The notes: generated from the letters alone by a model not told the origin. A DNA stretch of 33,476 nt from Tsukamurella sp. M9C (GCF_020169415.1 NZ_JAIULG010000057.1:1-33476); one strand, 5' to 3'; shown: positions 1 to 7,980, counted from the stretch's first letter. Translations and numbers: made by a program.

Positions 1-1102
1 CTACGACCGGGGCGGCAGGGGCGGCGGCGTCTGCCCGAACAGCGACGCCAGGGCCGGCACCTGGCCGGCCGGAGTCCAGCCGGTGAGCGCGGGCGACCAC
101 ACGAGCGTCTGCGGGGTGAGGTTCATGGCGCGGAGTTGCTCCACCGGGAACGGGCCGGCGGACTGCCCGTTCTGCTCGACGTGGAAGACCTGCGCGTTCG
201 GCAGCGGCGGCGGTCCGGGCTGCGCCGCCCCCTGCGGCGCGCCCTGCGCGGGCGCCTGCTGCTGGTTCTGGAAGTTCTGGGCGAACTGCTGCCCCATCGC
301 CATCCCCATGCCGGCGCCGCCACGAACGAGGGCGGGGGCGGCCCTGCTGGAAGCGGCTCATGTCGCCGACGTTGCCGTAGTAGCCCTTCTCCTCCACGCC
401 GCGGGCGACGCCGCGGGTCATGGCCTGCGTGATCTCGTCGGGCAGGGAGATGTTCAGCTCGATGGCCTCGCACGCGAGACCGTACTGCTGGTTGATCTTC
501 GACTGCACGTACTCCTGCAGCTTCACGGCGAGCTCCCGTTGCCGGGCCTGCAGGTCGATCGCGCCCACGCCGGTCTCGATGAGCATCTCGGAGAAGGCCG
601 TGGTGATGGTGCGGCGCAGCAGCTCGGCGATCTCGTCGGAGTCGACGTTGGAGTCGGTGCCGATCACCTGGCGCAGGAAGGTCGGCGAGTCGACCACCCG
701 CACGACGCAGAGCCCGTTCGCGCGCACCTGGACCATGCCGAAGTCCTGGTCCCGGATGGTGATCGGGTTCGCCGTGCCCCACCGCAGGTCGGTGATGGGC
801 CGGGTGTTGACGAAGTAGACCTCACTGCGGAAGGGGCTCTTGAAGCCGTGCGGCCAGCCCTGCAGCGTGGACATGACCGGCATGTTCTCGGAGACCAGCT
901 GGTAGTTGCCGGGGCCGTAGCGGTCGGCGAGCTGTCCGCGGTAGACGAACAGCGCCTCCTGCCCCTCGCGCACGATGAGCTGCGCGCCGTTCTTGATCTC
1001 GTTGTTGTAGCGCGGGAACCGCCACGCCATCGTCGAGCGGTTGTCCTCCAGCCACTCGATGATGTCGACGAGTTCGCCCCGGACCCGGTCCATGATCCCC
1101 AT
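1..1102 (-). CDS. SPFH-domain (YdjI/virion-core-like) protein with C-terminal GYF_2-like domain; apparent frameshift
   Basis: Read from ATG at 1102, the protein starts MGIMDRVRGELVDIIEWL and continues as a typical SPFH/band-7 protein of the YdjI type: an antiparallel-beta N-terminal part, then a helical region rich in Q, E and K. That frame holds to about position 350 (ending near GDMSRFQQG). It then becomes an arginine-rich nonsense frame, while another frame continues with GMGMAMGQQFAQNFQ, a Q/A/P-rich linker, and a GYF_2-like domain (FHVEQNGQSAGPF, later LVWSPALTGWTPAG). That frame stops at 1-3. The two halves join exactly if one G is removed near 334-349, next to a five-G run. Either the read has an indel or the gene is broken. 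Proteins of this design are thought to scaffold membrane or redox stress responses. The exact role here is unknown. The family call is fairly secure; intactness is not. Confidence 0.75.
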   Translation of the reverse strand, partial: MGIMDRVRGELVDIIEWLEDNRSTMAWRFPRYNNEIKNGAQLIVREGQEALFVYRGQLADRYGPGNYQLVSENMPVMSTLQGWPHGFKSPFRSEVYFVNTRPITDLRWGTANPITIRDQDFGMVQVRANGLCVVRVVDSPTFLRQVIGTDSNVDSDEIAELLRRTITTAFSEMLIETGVGAIDLQARQRELAVKLQEYVQSKINQQYGLACEAIELNISLPDEITQAMTRGVARGVEEKGYYGNVGDMSRFQQGRPRPRSWRRRHGDGDGAAVRPELPEPAAGARAGRAAGGGAARTAAAAERAGLPRRAERAVRRPVPGGATPRHEPHPADARVVARAHRLDSGRPGAGPGVAVRADAAAPAAPVV

Positions 1103-1159
1103 CTGCGCTGCCACCCCTGTCGTCGTTGCCGTTCGGATTCCACGATAGCCACGCTCCTT

Positions 1160-1206
1160 GGCATCGGCTGAGCGCTCGCTGATGCCGGTTCGGATCGGGG
1201 CGATCC
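1160..1206. promoter_or_regulatory. Two adjacent inverted repeats between divergent genes
   Basis: GGCATC (1160-1165) pairs with GATGCC (1181-1186) around a GAGCGCTC palindrome. A second perfect repeat follows: GGATCG, GGG, CGATCC (1192-1206). They lie between the divergent SPFH and DUF1508 genes. They could be operators or mRNA hairpins; the sequence does not decide. Confidence 0.35.
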
Positions 1207-1307
1207 TGATCCGGCGTGTCGGTCGCTTCGCCTCACATTCCCGTGGGCGACGTCATACGCTGCATCCGGCCCCGACGACGGGGATCACCACGAGAAAGGC
1301 GCTCCAG

Positions 1308-1493
1308 ATGGCAGGCAAGTTCGAGGTGTACGAGGACAACGCCGGCAAGTTCCGGTTCCGGCTGAAGGCCGGCAACGGAGAGGTCGTGGCCTCGGGCCAG
1401 GCCTACGCCTCGCGCAAGGGCGCCCACGACGGTGCCGCCGCGGTCGCGCGTGCCGCCGAGGGCGCGAAGGTGGTCGACGTCGACAAGGAGTGA
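1308..1493 (+). CDS. DUF1508 (YegP-like) small protein
   Basis: This 61-residue protein begins MAGKFEVYEDNAGKFRFRL. The aromatic/charged strand, the central NGEVVASGQAYASRKGA and the AxxGAKVVD end are the single DUF1508 repeat found in E. coli YegP and many actinobacterial small proteins. The ATG at 1308 is chosen because the DUF1508 match begins there; the frame is open upstream but without resemblance to the family. It is transcribed alone, divergent from the SPFH gene. DUF1508 proteins are small, soluble and dimeric with no proven biochemical role; some are stress-induced. Identification is firm, function unknown. Confidence 0.88.
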   Translation: MAGKFEVYEDNAGKFRFRLKAGNGEVVASGQAYASRKGAHDGAAAVARAAEGAKVVDVDKE

Positions 1494-1509
1494 GCCGCTG
1501 ACCTGCGGC
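1494..1509 (+). terminator. Possible weak hairpin after the DUF1508 gene
   Basis: GCCGC (1494-1498) pairs with GCGGC (1505-1509) directly behind the stop codon. There is no U-run, and the stem is only 5 bp, so this is weak. Confidence 0.25.
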
Positions 1510-1511
1510 GC

Positions 1512-1542
1512 TTGACCTTGACATCGTGACAGGGTCTGGAAT
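1512..1542 (+). promoter_or_regulatory. MerR-type promoter/operator of the HEAT operon
   Basis: TTGACC (1512-1517) and TGGAAT (1537-1542) are separated by 19 bp, the over-long spacer typical of MerR-controlled promoters. A 23-bp interrupted dyad (1514-1536; GACC at one end, GGTC at the other, 8 of 11 positions per arm symmetric) fills the spacer. The second downstream gene encodes a MerR-type protein, so autoregulation is a natural inference. The leader to ATG 1575 carries a strong Shine-Dalgarno, AAGGAGG at 1560-1566. Confidence 0.6.
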
Positions 1543-1574
1543 CGAGCCACCGACGATTCAAGGAGGTGGCCACC

Positions 1575-2207
1575 ATGGCCCGGACCCTGCTCGATCATCA
1601 GAACGCCTCGATCCGCCTGCGCGCGGCCCTCGACGCCGGGACCTCCCCCGGGAGCGTCGACGCCGCGGCGCTCGTCGCGCGCTGCGCGGTCGAGCCCGAC
1701 TTCTTCGTCCGCGACATGCTCACCTGGGCCCTGACCCGGCTGCCCGCCGCGTCGACGGTGCCGCTGCTCCGCGCGGAGCTCGCCTCCCCGGTCGCGCAGG
1801 CCCGGAGCCAGGCGCTGCACTCGCTGTCGAAGATCGGCGGCGCCGAGTCCGCGGCCGCGTTCGGTGAGGTCACGGCCCTCGCGGGCGACGCCGACGACGA
1901 GGTCGCGAAGGCGGCATGGCGCACGGCCGGGTCGCTGGCCCCGGACGCCGAAGCCCGACGGTCCGCCGCCCGCGCCCTGCTCGGGCAGCTGGGGCGCGGC
2001 GGCGCGGAGACCCGCCGCAGCCTGAGCCGGGCGATCCTCGCGCTCGGCGACGAGGGCGTCGCCGAGCTGGGAGGCGCACCCACGACGACGGACGCCGCGC
2101 GGGAGCACGTGGCGCAGACCCTGCAGCTGCTCGAGGACCCGGACTCCGGGTTCGCGGGCTCGGTGCACGAGGCGCAGCGCGTGGCGGCCCTCGGCCGCCC
2201 GGAATGA
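1575..2207 (+). CDS. HEAT-repeat protein
   Basis: This 210-residue, alanine/leucine-rich, all-helical protein has HEAT-like repeat units such as DFFVRDMLTWALTRLPAAS, PVAQARSQALHSLSKIG and EVAKAAWRTAGSLAPDA, with the conserved D/V/R/A/L spacing. HEAT solenoids usually bind proteins or nucleic acids; no catalytic motif is visible. ATG 1575 is preferred over the in-frame GTG at 1566, because AAGGAGG (1560-1566) lies 8 nt before the ATG and would overlap the GTG. Its end overlaps the next gene by ATGA (2204-2207), so the two are translationally coupled. That coupling and the shared fold suggest a functional pair with the MerR-HEAT regulator. No specific function can be named. Confidence 0.8.
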   Translation: MARTLLDHQNASIRLRAALDAGTSPGSVDAAALVARCAVEPDFFVRDMLTWALTRLPAASTVPLLRAELASPVAQARSQALHSLSKIGGAESAAAFGEVTALAGDADDEVAKAAWRTAGSLAPDAEARRSAARALLGQLGRGGAETRRSLSRAILALGDEGVAELGGAPTTTDAAREHVAQTLQLLEDPDSGFAGSVHEAQRVAALGRPE

Positions 2208-3214
2208 CCGACGGGACGGACGGGGCGATGCAGATCGGCGAGGTGGCGCGGCGCTCGGGCGTCAGCGCGCGGATGCTGCGGCACTACGACGCGCTGGGCC
2301 TGGTCCGGCCGTCCCAGCGGTCGTCGTCGGGGTACCGCGAGTACTCCGACGACGACATCCGCCGGATCTTCCACGTCGAGAGCCTCCGTTCGCTCGGGTT
2401 GTCGCTCAAGGAGATCGGGCGCGCGCTCGACGACCCGTCGTTCGCGCCGGAACGGCTGGTCGCCGACATGATCGCGCGGAGCCGGGAGCGGATCCGACTG
2501 GAGACGGAGCTGCTGGAGCGGCTGCGCCAGGTCGCCGCCGCCGGCCCGACCGACTGGGAGCAGGTCCTCGGCGTCGTGGGCCTGCTCTCCCGGCTCGACA
2601 GCGTCGCGCCCGCCGCGCGGCAGCTCGCCGCGCTCACCGGCGCGGGGCGGGCTCCCGCCGACGCGCTGGCCCAGGCCCTGCTGAAGGAGGAGAGCACCAA
2701 CGTGGCGGGCGCCCTGCGCTGGGCGCTCGCGCAGGCCGACGGCGAGGACCTCGCTCCCCTCGTCGAGGCGCTCGACTCCGCCGATCCGGCCGTGCGGCAC
2801 CGCGCCGCCCTGGCCCTCGCCGAGGTTCCCGGGCAGGACGGGCCACTGCGGGCCGCGCTCGACCACGACGACGGTGCGGTGCGCATCGTCGCCGCCGTCG
2901 CCCTGGGGGGCCGCGGCGACGCCGCGGCCGCACCGCAGTTGCTGCGCATGGTGCGGGACGGCGAGAAGGACGTCGACGCGGCGGAGTCCCTCGGGGTGAT
3001 CGCGGCCGCGGATCCCGCCGGGGAGACGATCAGCGCCGAGCTCGGGGCGCTCGCCCGGGATTCGGGCGACTACCCGGTGCGCCAGCGAGCGGTGCAGGCC
3101 CTCGCCGAGATCCCCACGGCCGGTGCCGAGGAGGCGCTGCGCGAACTCGCCGGCGACGCCGACGCGCGGATCGCGGGCACCGCCGCGTTCATCCTGCGGC
3201 GGACGGCTCGCTGA
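2204..3214 (+). CDS. MerR-family regulator fused to HEAT repeats
   Basis: The 336-residue product opens with a clear MerR head at about residues 9-77 (MQIGEVARRSGVSARMLRHY, then SSGYREYSDDDIRRI and LGLSLKEIGRAL), followed by a short dimerisation-type helix (about 85-112). Instead of a small effector pocket, residues from about 150 to the end are HEAT repeats (PAVRHRAALALAEVPGQ, GAVRIVAAVALGGRG, YPVRQRAVQALAEIPTA). Translation starts at ATG 2204 in an ATGA overlap; ATG 2228 is an alternative. The combination suggests a DNA-binding protein whose signal is a protein partner, possibly the HEAT protein encoded just upstream. The 3' end overlaps the convergent phospholipase C gene by 26 bp. Domain call firm, signal unknown. 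Confidence 0.85.
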   Translation: MTDGTDGAMQIGEVARRSGVSARMLRHYDALGLVRPSQRSSSGYREYSDDDIRRIFHVESLRSLGLSLKEIGRALDDPSFAPERLVADMIARSRERIRLETELLERLRQVAAAGPTDWEQVLGVVGLLSRLDSVAPAARQLAALTGAGRAPADALAQALLKEESTNVAGALRWALAQADGEDLAPLVEALDSADPAVRHRAALALAEVPGQDGPLRAALDHDDGAVRIVAAVALGGRGDAAAAPQLLRMVRDGEKDVDAAESLGVIAAADPAGETISAELGALARDSGDYPVRQRAVQALAEIPTAGAEEALRELAGDADARIAGTAAFILRRTAR

Positions 3215-4979
3215 CGAACTCCCAGTGCTCGCCCGAGGGGCCGAGGACCAGCAGGTCGTAGTGCCCGCCCGGTGCGGGCACCACCAACTCGTGCTCGCCG
3301 AGCACGTCGGCGTGCAGCGGCACGGAATCCGGTGCGTGGTAGGGGAAGAGCGTGAAGTGCGCGGACCTCGTCCCCGAGTTGGACAGGCGGACGCGGACAC
3401 CGTCGGGACCGGGACTCGCGGTGGCCCCGGGGACGTAGGGCACGGGCCGGGCCGGGCGCTCGCCCGGCTCCTGGCCGGGCCGACGACCGACCGCCGGCGC
3501 GTGCGGCTTCCAGCGCGGGCTGAGCGACCCCACCGACTGCGGACGCGACCGCGCCGGAAGCGCCTGCGGTGTACGGAAGTCGAAGGCGCTGGTGAGGTCG
3601 CCGCAGACGGTACGCCGCCAGCCGGAGATCGCCGGGACGGAGATTCCCAGCCAGCGCTCGAGGAAGCGCAGCGTGGAGGTGTGGTCGAAGGTCTCCGAGG
3701 CCACGTGCCCGCCGACGGTCCACGGCGAGACCACGGTCATGGGTACGCGGTCGCCGAGACCGAGCGGCAGGTCGCCGACCCACTCGTCCGCCCGGTCGCG
3801 GGGCGGTCGCGGCGGCGGGACGTGGTCGAAGTAGCCGTCGTTCTCGTCGTAGAGCAGGAACAGCGCCGTCTTCCGCCACACCTCGGGGTTGCGCCCGAGC
3901 GCGTCGAGGATGCGGTGCACCAGATTCGCCGACGCCCGCGGCGAGGAGCCGCTGGGGTGCTCCGATTCCCGTTCGGAGGCCACGACGTAGCTGACCGTGG
4001 GCAGAGTGCCCGCGGCGATGTCGGCCGCGATCCGGTCGGTGAGCGTGCCGGTGGCGGTGCGGCGCAGGCCGCGGAAGAACAGGTCGCGCTCCTCGGCCCC
4101 CAGGGTCCGGGCCCGGGCGTCCACCTCCTCCGACCGACGGTGCGCCTCGTCCGCTGGCAGGCGCCGCAGCCCCTGGTAGAAGTCGTCGATCTCCGTGCCG
4201 AAGTCCGAGAAAACCGCCTTCGACACCGCCTTGAACCGGCGGAAGAACTCGATGTTGTTGTCCGTGAAGTTGTCCCACTCCTGATACACCTGCCAGGAGA
4301 TCCCCGCCCGCTGCAGGATCTCGCCGATGCACGGCCAGTCGTAGCCGGAATGACCGCGGTCGTACGCGGTGTTCTCGACGGCGCGCTCGCCGGTGCCGGG
4401 CTCGTACCCGGTGGTGCCGGAGAAGAAGAAGTTGCGGTTGGGCGAGGTCGAGGTCGGCGAGCTGCAGTAGTAGTGGTCGCAGATCGTGAAGGCGTCCGCG
4501 AGCGCGTAGTGGAACGGGATGTCCGCGCGGTCGTAGTAGGCCATCGTCGAGTCGGTCTTCGCTGCGATCCATCCGTCGTGCCAGCCGTCCGCGAGCGCGG
4601 CGTGCCCGCCCTTCCACGTGTGATCGAGGGCGTCGATGTTCTCGGCGTCCATGCGCTGGCGGTCCGCCGCGCCCCGGACGGGGAAGGGCGGCACCGTCAG
4701 CCCCGATCGAGTGGGCTGCAGGAAGACGTCGTGACCGGAGCGCAGGCGGATCGCGGCGGGGTCGGCGAAGCCGCGCACGCCGCGGAGCGCGCCGTAGTAG
4801 TGGTCGAAGGAGCGGTTCTCCTGCATCAGGAAGATCACGTGCTCCAGGCCGTCGAGCCCGCCCGACGGGGCCGGCTGCGCCAGCACCTCGGTCAGCGACG
4901 ACGGGAGCAGGCCCATGCCTGCGACGATACCGCCCGTGAGGGCTCCCCTGAGGAACGTGCGCCGATTCGCAGTGCTCAC
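3189..4979 (-). CDS. Secreted phospholipase C (phosphoesterase family, Tat-exported)
   Basis: This 596-residue protein has a twin-arginine signal at the N-terminus (NRRTFLRG, residues 5-12, then a hydrophobic stretch ending near AQPAP). The phosphoesterase domain shows the family motifs QENRSFDHYYG (about 53-63), LLYDENDGYFDHV and VSPWTVGGHVASETFDHTS, which supply metal ligands and active-site residues. The end (LSNSGTRSAHFTLFPYH, later GGHYDLLVLGPSGEHWEF) matches the DUF756-type C-terminal domain of bacterial phospholipases C. Such enzymes cleave phosphatidylcholine and related lipids outside the membrane to diacylglycerol and a phospho-headgroup. Head-group preference cannot be read from sequence. 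The upstream TetR gene lies on the same strand 63 bp away. Family assignment is secure. Confidence 0.93.
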   Translation of the reverse strand: MSTANRRTFLRGALTGGIVAGMGLLPSSLTEVLAQPAPSGGLDGLEHVIFLMQENRSFDHYYGALRGVRGFADPAAIRLRSGHDVFLQPTRSGLTVPPFPVRGAADRQRMDAENIDALDHTWKGGHAALADGWHDGWIAAKTDSTMAYYDRADIPFHYALADAFTICDHYYCSSPTSTSPNRNFFFSGTTGYEPGTGERAVENTAYDRGHSGYDWPCIGEILQRAGISWQVYQEWDNFTDNNIEFFRRFKAVSKAVFSDFGTEIDDFYQGLRRLPADEAHRRSEEVDARARTLGAEERDLFFRGLRRTATGTLTDRIAADIAAGTLPTVSYVVASERESEHPSGSSPRASANLVHRILDALGRNPEVWRKTALFLLYDENDGYFDHVPPPRPPRDRADEWVGDLPLGLGDRVPMTVVSPWTVGGHVASETFDHTSTLRFLERWLGISVPAISGWRRTVCGDLTSAFDFRTPQALPARSRPQSVGSLSPRWKPHAPAVGRRPGQEPGERPARPVPYVPGATASPGPDGVRVRLSNSGTRSAHFTLFPYHAPDSVPLHADVLGEHELVVPAPGGHYDLLVLGPSGEHWEFVSEPSAAG

Positions 4980-5042
4980 GATTCCACGCTGACGGATCCG
5001 GTTGAATCGGCGGTGGAGACGCCCTGAACGGACGTCGACGGT

Positions 5043-5705
5043 TCAGCGCCGGTAGCGCTCCGCGAAGCCCGTGCACAGCGCGTCGACCCCGGAGTGCAGC
5101 AGCGGCATCGCCGCGCACAGGTCTGGACGGTCCACTTCCACCAGCTCCTTGAGCAGCGGCAGTTCCTCGATGAGGGGGTTGTCCGCGAGGTCTGCGACGA
5201 AGCCCGCTCCCTCGAGCGACGATCCCGGGGCGAGCAGGAGCCGGCCGACCGCGCCGATGCCCGCGCCCTGCACCTGATTCCACACGTGCAGTGTGAGCTC
5301 GGCGGAGTCGGCGACCGTACCGGTGAGGTGGGTGAACGCCTCGACGAGCCAGTGGAAGCACGAGACGGCCGACGGCGCCATGGCTGCGCGCGGCATCGAG
5401 TGCGCCAGCAGCACCCACGGGTGATGCAGGTAGAGCCGCATGTCGGCCTCGGCGGCGACGTGCGTCCGCATGCGCCAGTCCGGGTCGCCGATCAGCTCCG
5501 GCGGGTACAGGTACTCCGCGCCCACGGCCGCGGCCATATCGCGGACCAGCGTGTCCTTGTCCGGAACGTGGCGGTAGAGGGACATGGCGCCTGCGCCGAG
5601 CGCGTCCGCGATGCGGCGCATGGACACCTTCTCGAGGCCGCCCTCGTCGGCGAGGCGGACGGCCTCGGCCACGATGGCCTCGCGGGTCAGAGTGGTCTCG
5701 GACAC
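5043..5705 (-). CDS. TetR/AcrR-family repressor
   Basis: The 220-residue protein has an N-terminal TetR HTH (TREAIVAEAVRLADEGGLEKVSMRRIADALGAG, then MSLYRHVPDKDTLVRDM, about residues 7-56) and a C-terminal ligand domain of the TetR_C type common in drug-efflux regulators (EADMRLYLHHPWVLLAHSMP). It is divergent from an MFS exporter, and two spaced inverted repeats lie between them, so it most likely represses the exporter and itself. The arrangement recalls mycobacterial LfrR/LfrA, although there the two genes lie in tandem; that comparison is inference. It could also influence the downstream phospholipase C gene by read-through. Confidence 0.9.
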   Translation of the reverse strand: MSETTLTREAIVAEAVRLADEGGLEKVSMRRIADALGAGAMSLYRHVPDKDTLVRDMAAAVGAEYLYPPELIGDPDWRMRTHVAAEADMRLYLHHPWVLLAHSMPRAAMAPSAVSCFHWLVEAFTHLTGTVADSAELTLHVWNQVQGAGIGAVGRLLLAPGSSLEGAGFVADLADNPLIEELPLLKELVEVDRPDLCAAMPLLHSGVDALCTGFAERYRR

Positions 5706-5742
5706 CAGCGCCCTTTCTCCGTTGACCGGGATCGACGATGCT

Positions 5743-5781
5743 GCGTACAGTGTACCCAGTCATCCTGCGTACGCCGTACGC
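5743..5781. promoter_or_regulatory. Twin TetR-type operators between tetR and the MFS gene
   Basis: Two copies of a GTAC-N3-GTAC element occur: GCGTACAGTGTACCC (5743-5757) and GCGTACGCCGTACGC (5767-5781; arms GCGTAC/GTACGC perfect). Their centres are 24 bp apart, so they lie on roughly the same DNA face. They sit in the 106-bp gap between divergent starts. The likely ligand is the adjacent TetR protein. Confidence 0.65.
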
Positions 5782-5811
5782 GCCTGCCGTGAACATTCTG
5801 AGGAGTTCTTC

Positions 5812-7326
5812 GTGTCCACCACCCCGCGCCGCGCCTGGGCCGGTCTCGCCGCGCTGCTCCTGCCGGTGTTCCTGGTTTCGATGGACGCGTCGGTGCTGTA
5901 CCTCGCGATGCCGCACCTCAGCGCCGCGCTCCATCCGACGTCGGCCGAGCAGCTGTGGATCCTGGACATCTACCCGTTCATGCTGGCGGGATTGCTCATC
6001 ACGATGGGCAACCTCGGTGACCGCTGGGGCCGTCGCCGCCTCATGACCTGGGGTGCCGGGCTGTTCGGCGTCGCCTCCGTGATCGCCGCCTTCGCGCCGT
6101 CCCCGGCTCTGCTCATCGCCGCCCGCGCCCTCATGGGCGTCGGCGGCGCGACCCTGCTGCCGGCCAGCCTCGCGCTGATCGCCAACATCTTCCGCGACCC
6201 GAAGGCCCGCGGCATCGCGATCGGCGTGTGGACCGCGGCGTTCTCCTTCGGCATGGCGGTCGGCCCGGTCATCGGCGGCGTGCTGCTGCACCACTTCTGG
6301 TGGGGCTCGGTCTTCCTCATCAACGCGCCGGTCTTCCTCGCCTTCCTGGTGGCCGGCCCGCTGCTGATCCCCGAGTTCCGCAGCGACTCCGCGGCGCGCT
6401 TCGACCTGGTGGGCGTCGCGCTGTCGATGGCCGCGATCTTCCCGCTGGTCTACGCGGTGAAGGCGGCCGCCGGGCACGGCGTGGACGGAACCACGCTGGC
6501 GGTCGGCGGCGCCGGCGCGATCATGCTGATCGCGTTCGTCGTGCAGCAGCGCCGCACGGACCACCCGCTGATCCCGTTCGACCTGTTCCGCAACCGGTAC
6601 TTCGCGATGGCCATCGCCGGCACGATCCTGGCGGTCTCGACGCTGAGCTCGATGTCGTACCTCACGGGCATCTACCTGCAGTCGGTCGTGGGCTTCGACG
6701 TGCTCGCGGCGGCCCTGCTCGGCCTGCCCGCGGCCGCCGTGGTGGCGTACTTCTCCATGCGAGCGCCCTGGATCGAGCAGTACCTCGGCCGGCGCAGCAC
6801 GTTCGTCGCCGCGCTCCTGTTCTCCGCCGCGGGTCAGCTCCTGCTGGTGCGGCTCGGCACCGACGGTCCCGCCTGGCTGTACGTGCTCGGGACGGTGGTC
6901 GCGGGCGTCGGCTACGGCACCCTGTTCACCTTCGTCTCCTCGGTGGCGCTCGCCGCGGCGCCGCCGGAGCGCGCCGGGCAGGCCTCGTCGATGTCGGAGA
7001 TGAGCTTCGAGCTCGGGACCGCGCTCGGCCTCGCCGTGCTCGGCTCCGTGGCGACAGCGGTCTTCACCCGGCACGACGGCATGTCGCGCACGCTCGGCGA
7101 CACCCTGTCGCGCGCGGACGGGATCGCGGGGCCGGACGGAGCCGCGCTCGCCGACGCCGCCCGCTCGGCCTGGGTCGACGCGGTCACCACGACCGTCGGC
7201 GTCTCGAGCGTGATCCTGGTCGCGACCGCGATCGCCGCCTTCATCGTGATGCGCGACCGGACCTCGGAGCCGCAGCCGGCGGGGCGTACGGCGACGGGAT
7301 CCGCAGACGCTATCGTCGTGGAATGA
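5812..7326 (+). CDS. MFS drug exporter, DHA2 family (EmrB/QacA/SmvA-like)
   Basis: The 504-residue polytopic protein starts at GTG 5812 behind a GAGGAG-type ribosome site. It has the DHA2 family signatures: a membrane-embedded acidic residue in TM1 (VSMDASVLYLAMPHLSA), the TM2-TM3 loop GNLGDRWGRRR (motif A), and motif C-like glycine-rich TM5 (SFGMAVGPVIGGVL). Hydrophobic segments run throughout, consistent with 14 TM helices. Members use the proton gradient to expel cationic dyes, quaternary ammonium compounds or fluoroquinolones; the substrate here is unknown. It is controlled, most likely, by the divergent TetR protein through the twin operators. The stop overlaps the next gene by ATGA (7323-7326). 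Confidence 0.92.
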   Translation: MSTTPRRAWAGLAALLLPVFLVSMDASVLYLAMPHLSAALHPTSAEQLWILDIYPFMLAGLLITMGNLGDRWGRRRLMTWGAGLFGVASVIAAFAPSPALLIAARALMGVGGATLLPASLALIANIFRDPKARGIAIGVWTAAFSFGMAVGPVIGGVLLHHFWWGSVFLINAPVFLAFLVAGPLLIPEFRSDSAARFDLVGVALSMAAIFPLVYAVKAAAGHGVDGTTLAVGGAGAIMLIAFVVQQRRTDHPLIPFDLFRNRYFAMAIAGTILAVSTLSSMSYLTGIYLQSVVGFDVLAAALLGLPAAAVVAYFSMRAPWIEQYLGRRSTFVAALLFSAAGQLLLVRLGTDGPAWLYVLGTVVAGVGYGTLFTFVSSVALAAAPPERAGQASSMSEMSFELGTALGLAVLGSVATAVFTRHDGMSRTLGDTLSRADGIAGPDGAALADAARSAWVDAVTTTVGVSSVILVATAIAAFIVMRDRTSEPQPAGRTATGSADAIVVE

Positions 7327-7922
7327 CCCGCTCCCCCATCGATCTCGGTCCGCCGGCTGCGCTCTGGTCGACCACCGCGGTATGGGCGGCCCTGCAGGCC
7401 GCAGTCTTCCGAGAAACGGGCCTCGGCCCCGTCGCGGCCGGGATCGCGCACCGAGAGGACGGCGGCGGATCCTGGTTCGATCTGGCCCTGCTTCCCGACG
7501 GTCGCGCGTCGATCGTCGGCTTCGACCGCGATGTGGGCGCCATCGATCTCCAGGGCCGCGACGATCTGATCGCCGCCGGAGCGCTGGAGTGGTGGTTCGT
7601 CGCGCCGGACCCCGATATCGGCCACGCGAACTTCGCCTACGGCTACGACGGGGATGTCTGGACCGTCGTCGGTCACGTCGACGGCCTGACGATCGACGAA
7701 CACTACATCGACAGCGCGTCGTGGGTCCTGGACTACGCGCAGGAGAGCTACGACGCGGAAGCCGACGACGATGACGACGAGTACTCGGCCGAGGAGGCCG
7801 ACGCGCAGGCCGCCGTCGACGCCGGCGAGTACCTGGATGAGGCGCACCTGCGGAAGCTGTTGCCGGGCGACCACGTCGACGTGGCCCTGGGGGCGGCGAC
7901 CGCGGCCCTCTACCGGAGGTGA
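7323..7922 (+). CDS. Hypothetical acidic protein coupled to the MFS exporter
   Basis: The 199-residue product starts at ATG 7323 inside the exporter's stop codon, which implies translational coupling. I do not recognise the family. It has a globular N-terminal part (TAVWAALQAAVFRETGLGPV, SWFDLALLPDGRASIVGFDRD, EWWFVAPDPDIGHANFAYGYDG) and then a strongly acidic stretch (AEADDDDDEYSAEEAD, about residues 144-159) before a short helical end. No signal peptide or membrane segment is visible. The tryptophan/aspartate-rich blocks suggest a soluble fold with a beta sheet. Whether it works with the exporter is unknown. Confidence 0.75.
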   Translation: MTRSPIDLGPPAALWSTTAVWAALQAAVFRETGLGPVAAGIAHREDGGGSWFDLALLPDGRASIVGFDRDVGAIDLQGRDDLIAAGALEWWFVAPDPDIGHANFAYGYDGDVWTVVGHVDGLTIDEHYIDSASWVLDYAQESYDAEADDDDDEYSAEEADAQAAVDAGEYLDEAHLRKLLPGDHVDVALGAATAALYRR

Positions 7923-7980
7923 CCGAGACCTACGCGCCGCTGATCCGCCCCGGGACGTGCTCGTCACCTGCCCCTGCGGG

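Noticed and set aside
1158-1307. Longer N-terminal start of the DUF1508 protein at 1158
   Set aside because: The extra 50 residues are R/G/H-rich, cross a hairpin region and do not resemble the family, which begins at ATG 1308.
3070-7074. A 1334-codon minus-strand open frame
   Set aside because: It crosses phospholipase C, TetR and MFS genes, reads as low-complexity R/G/A/H-rich sequence, and has no domain. It is a high-GC antisense shadow.
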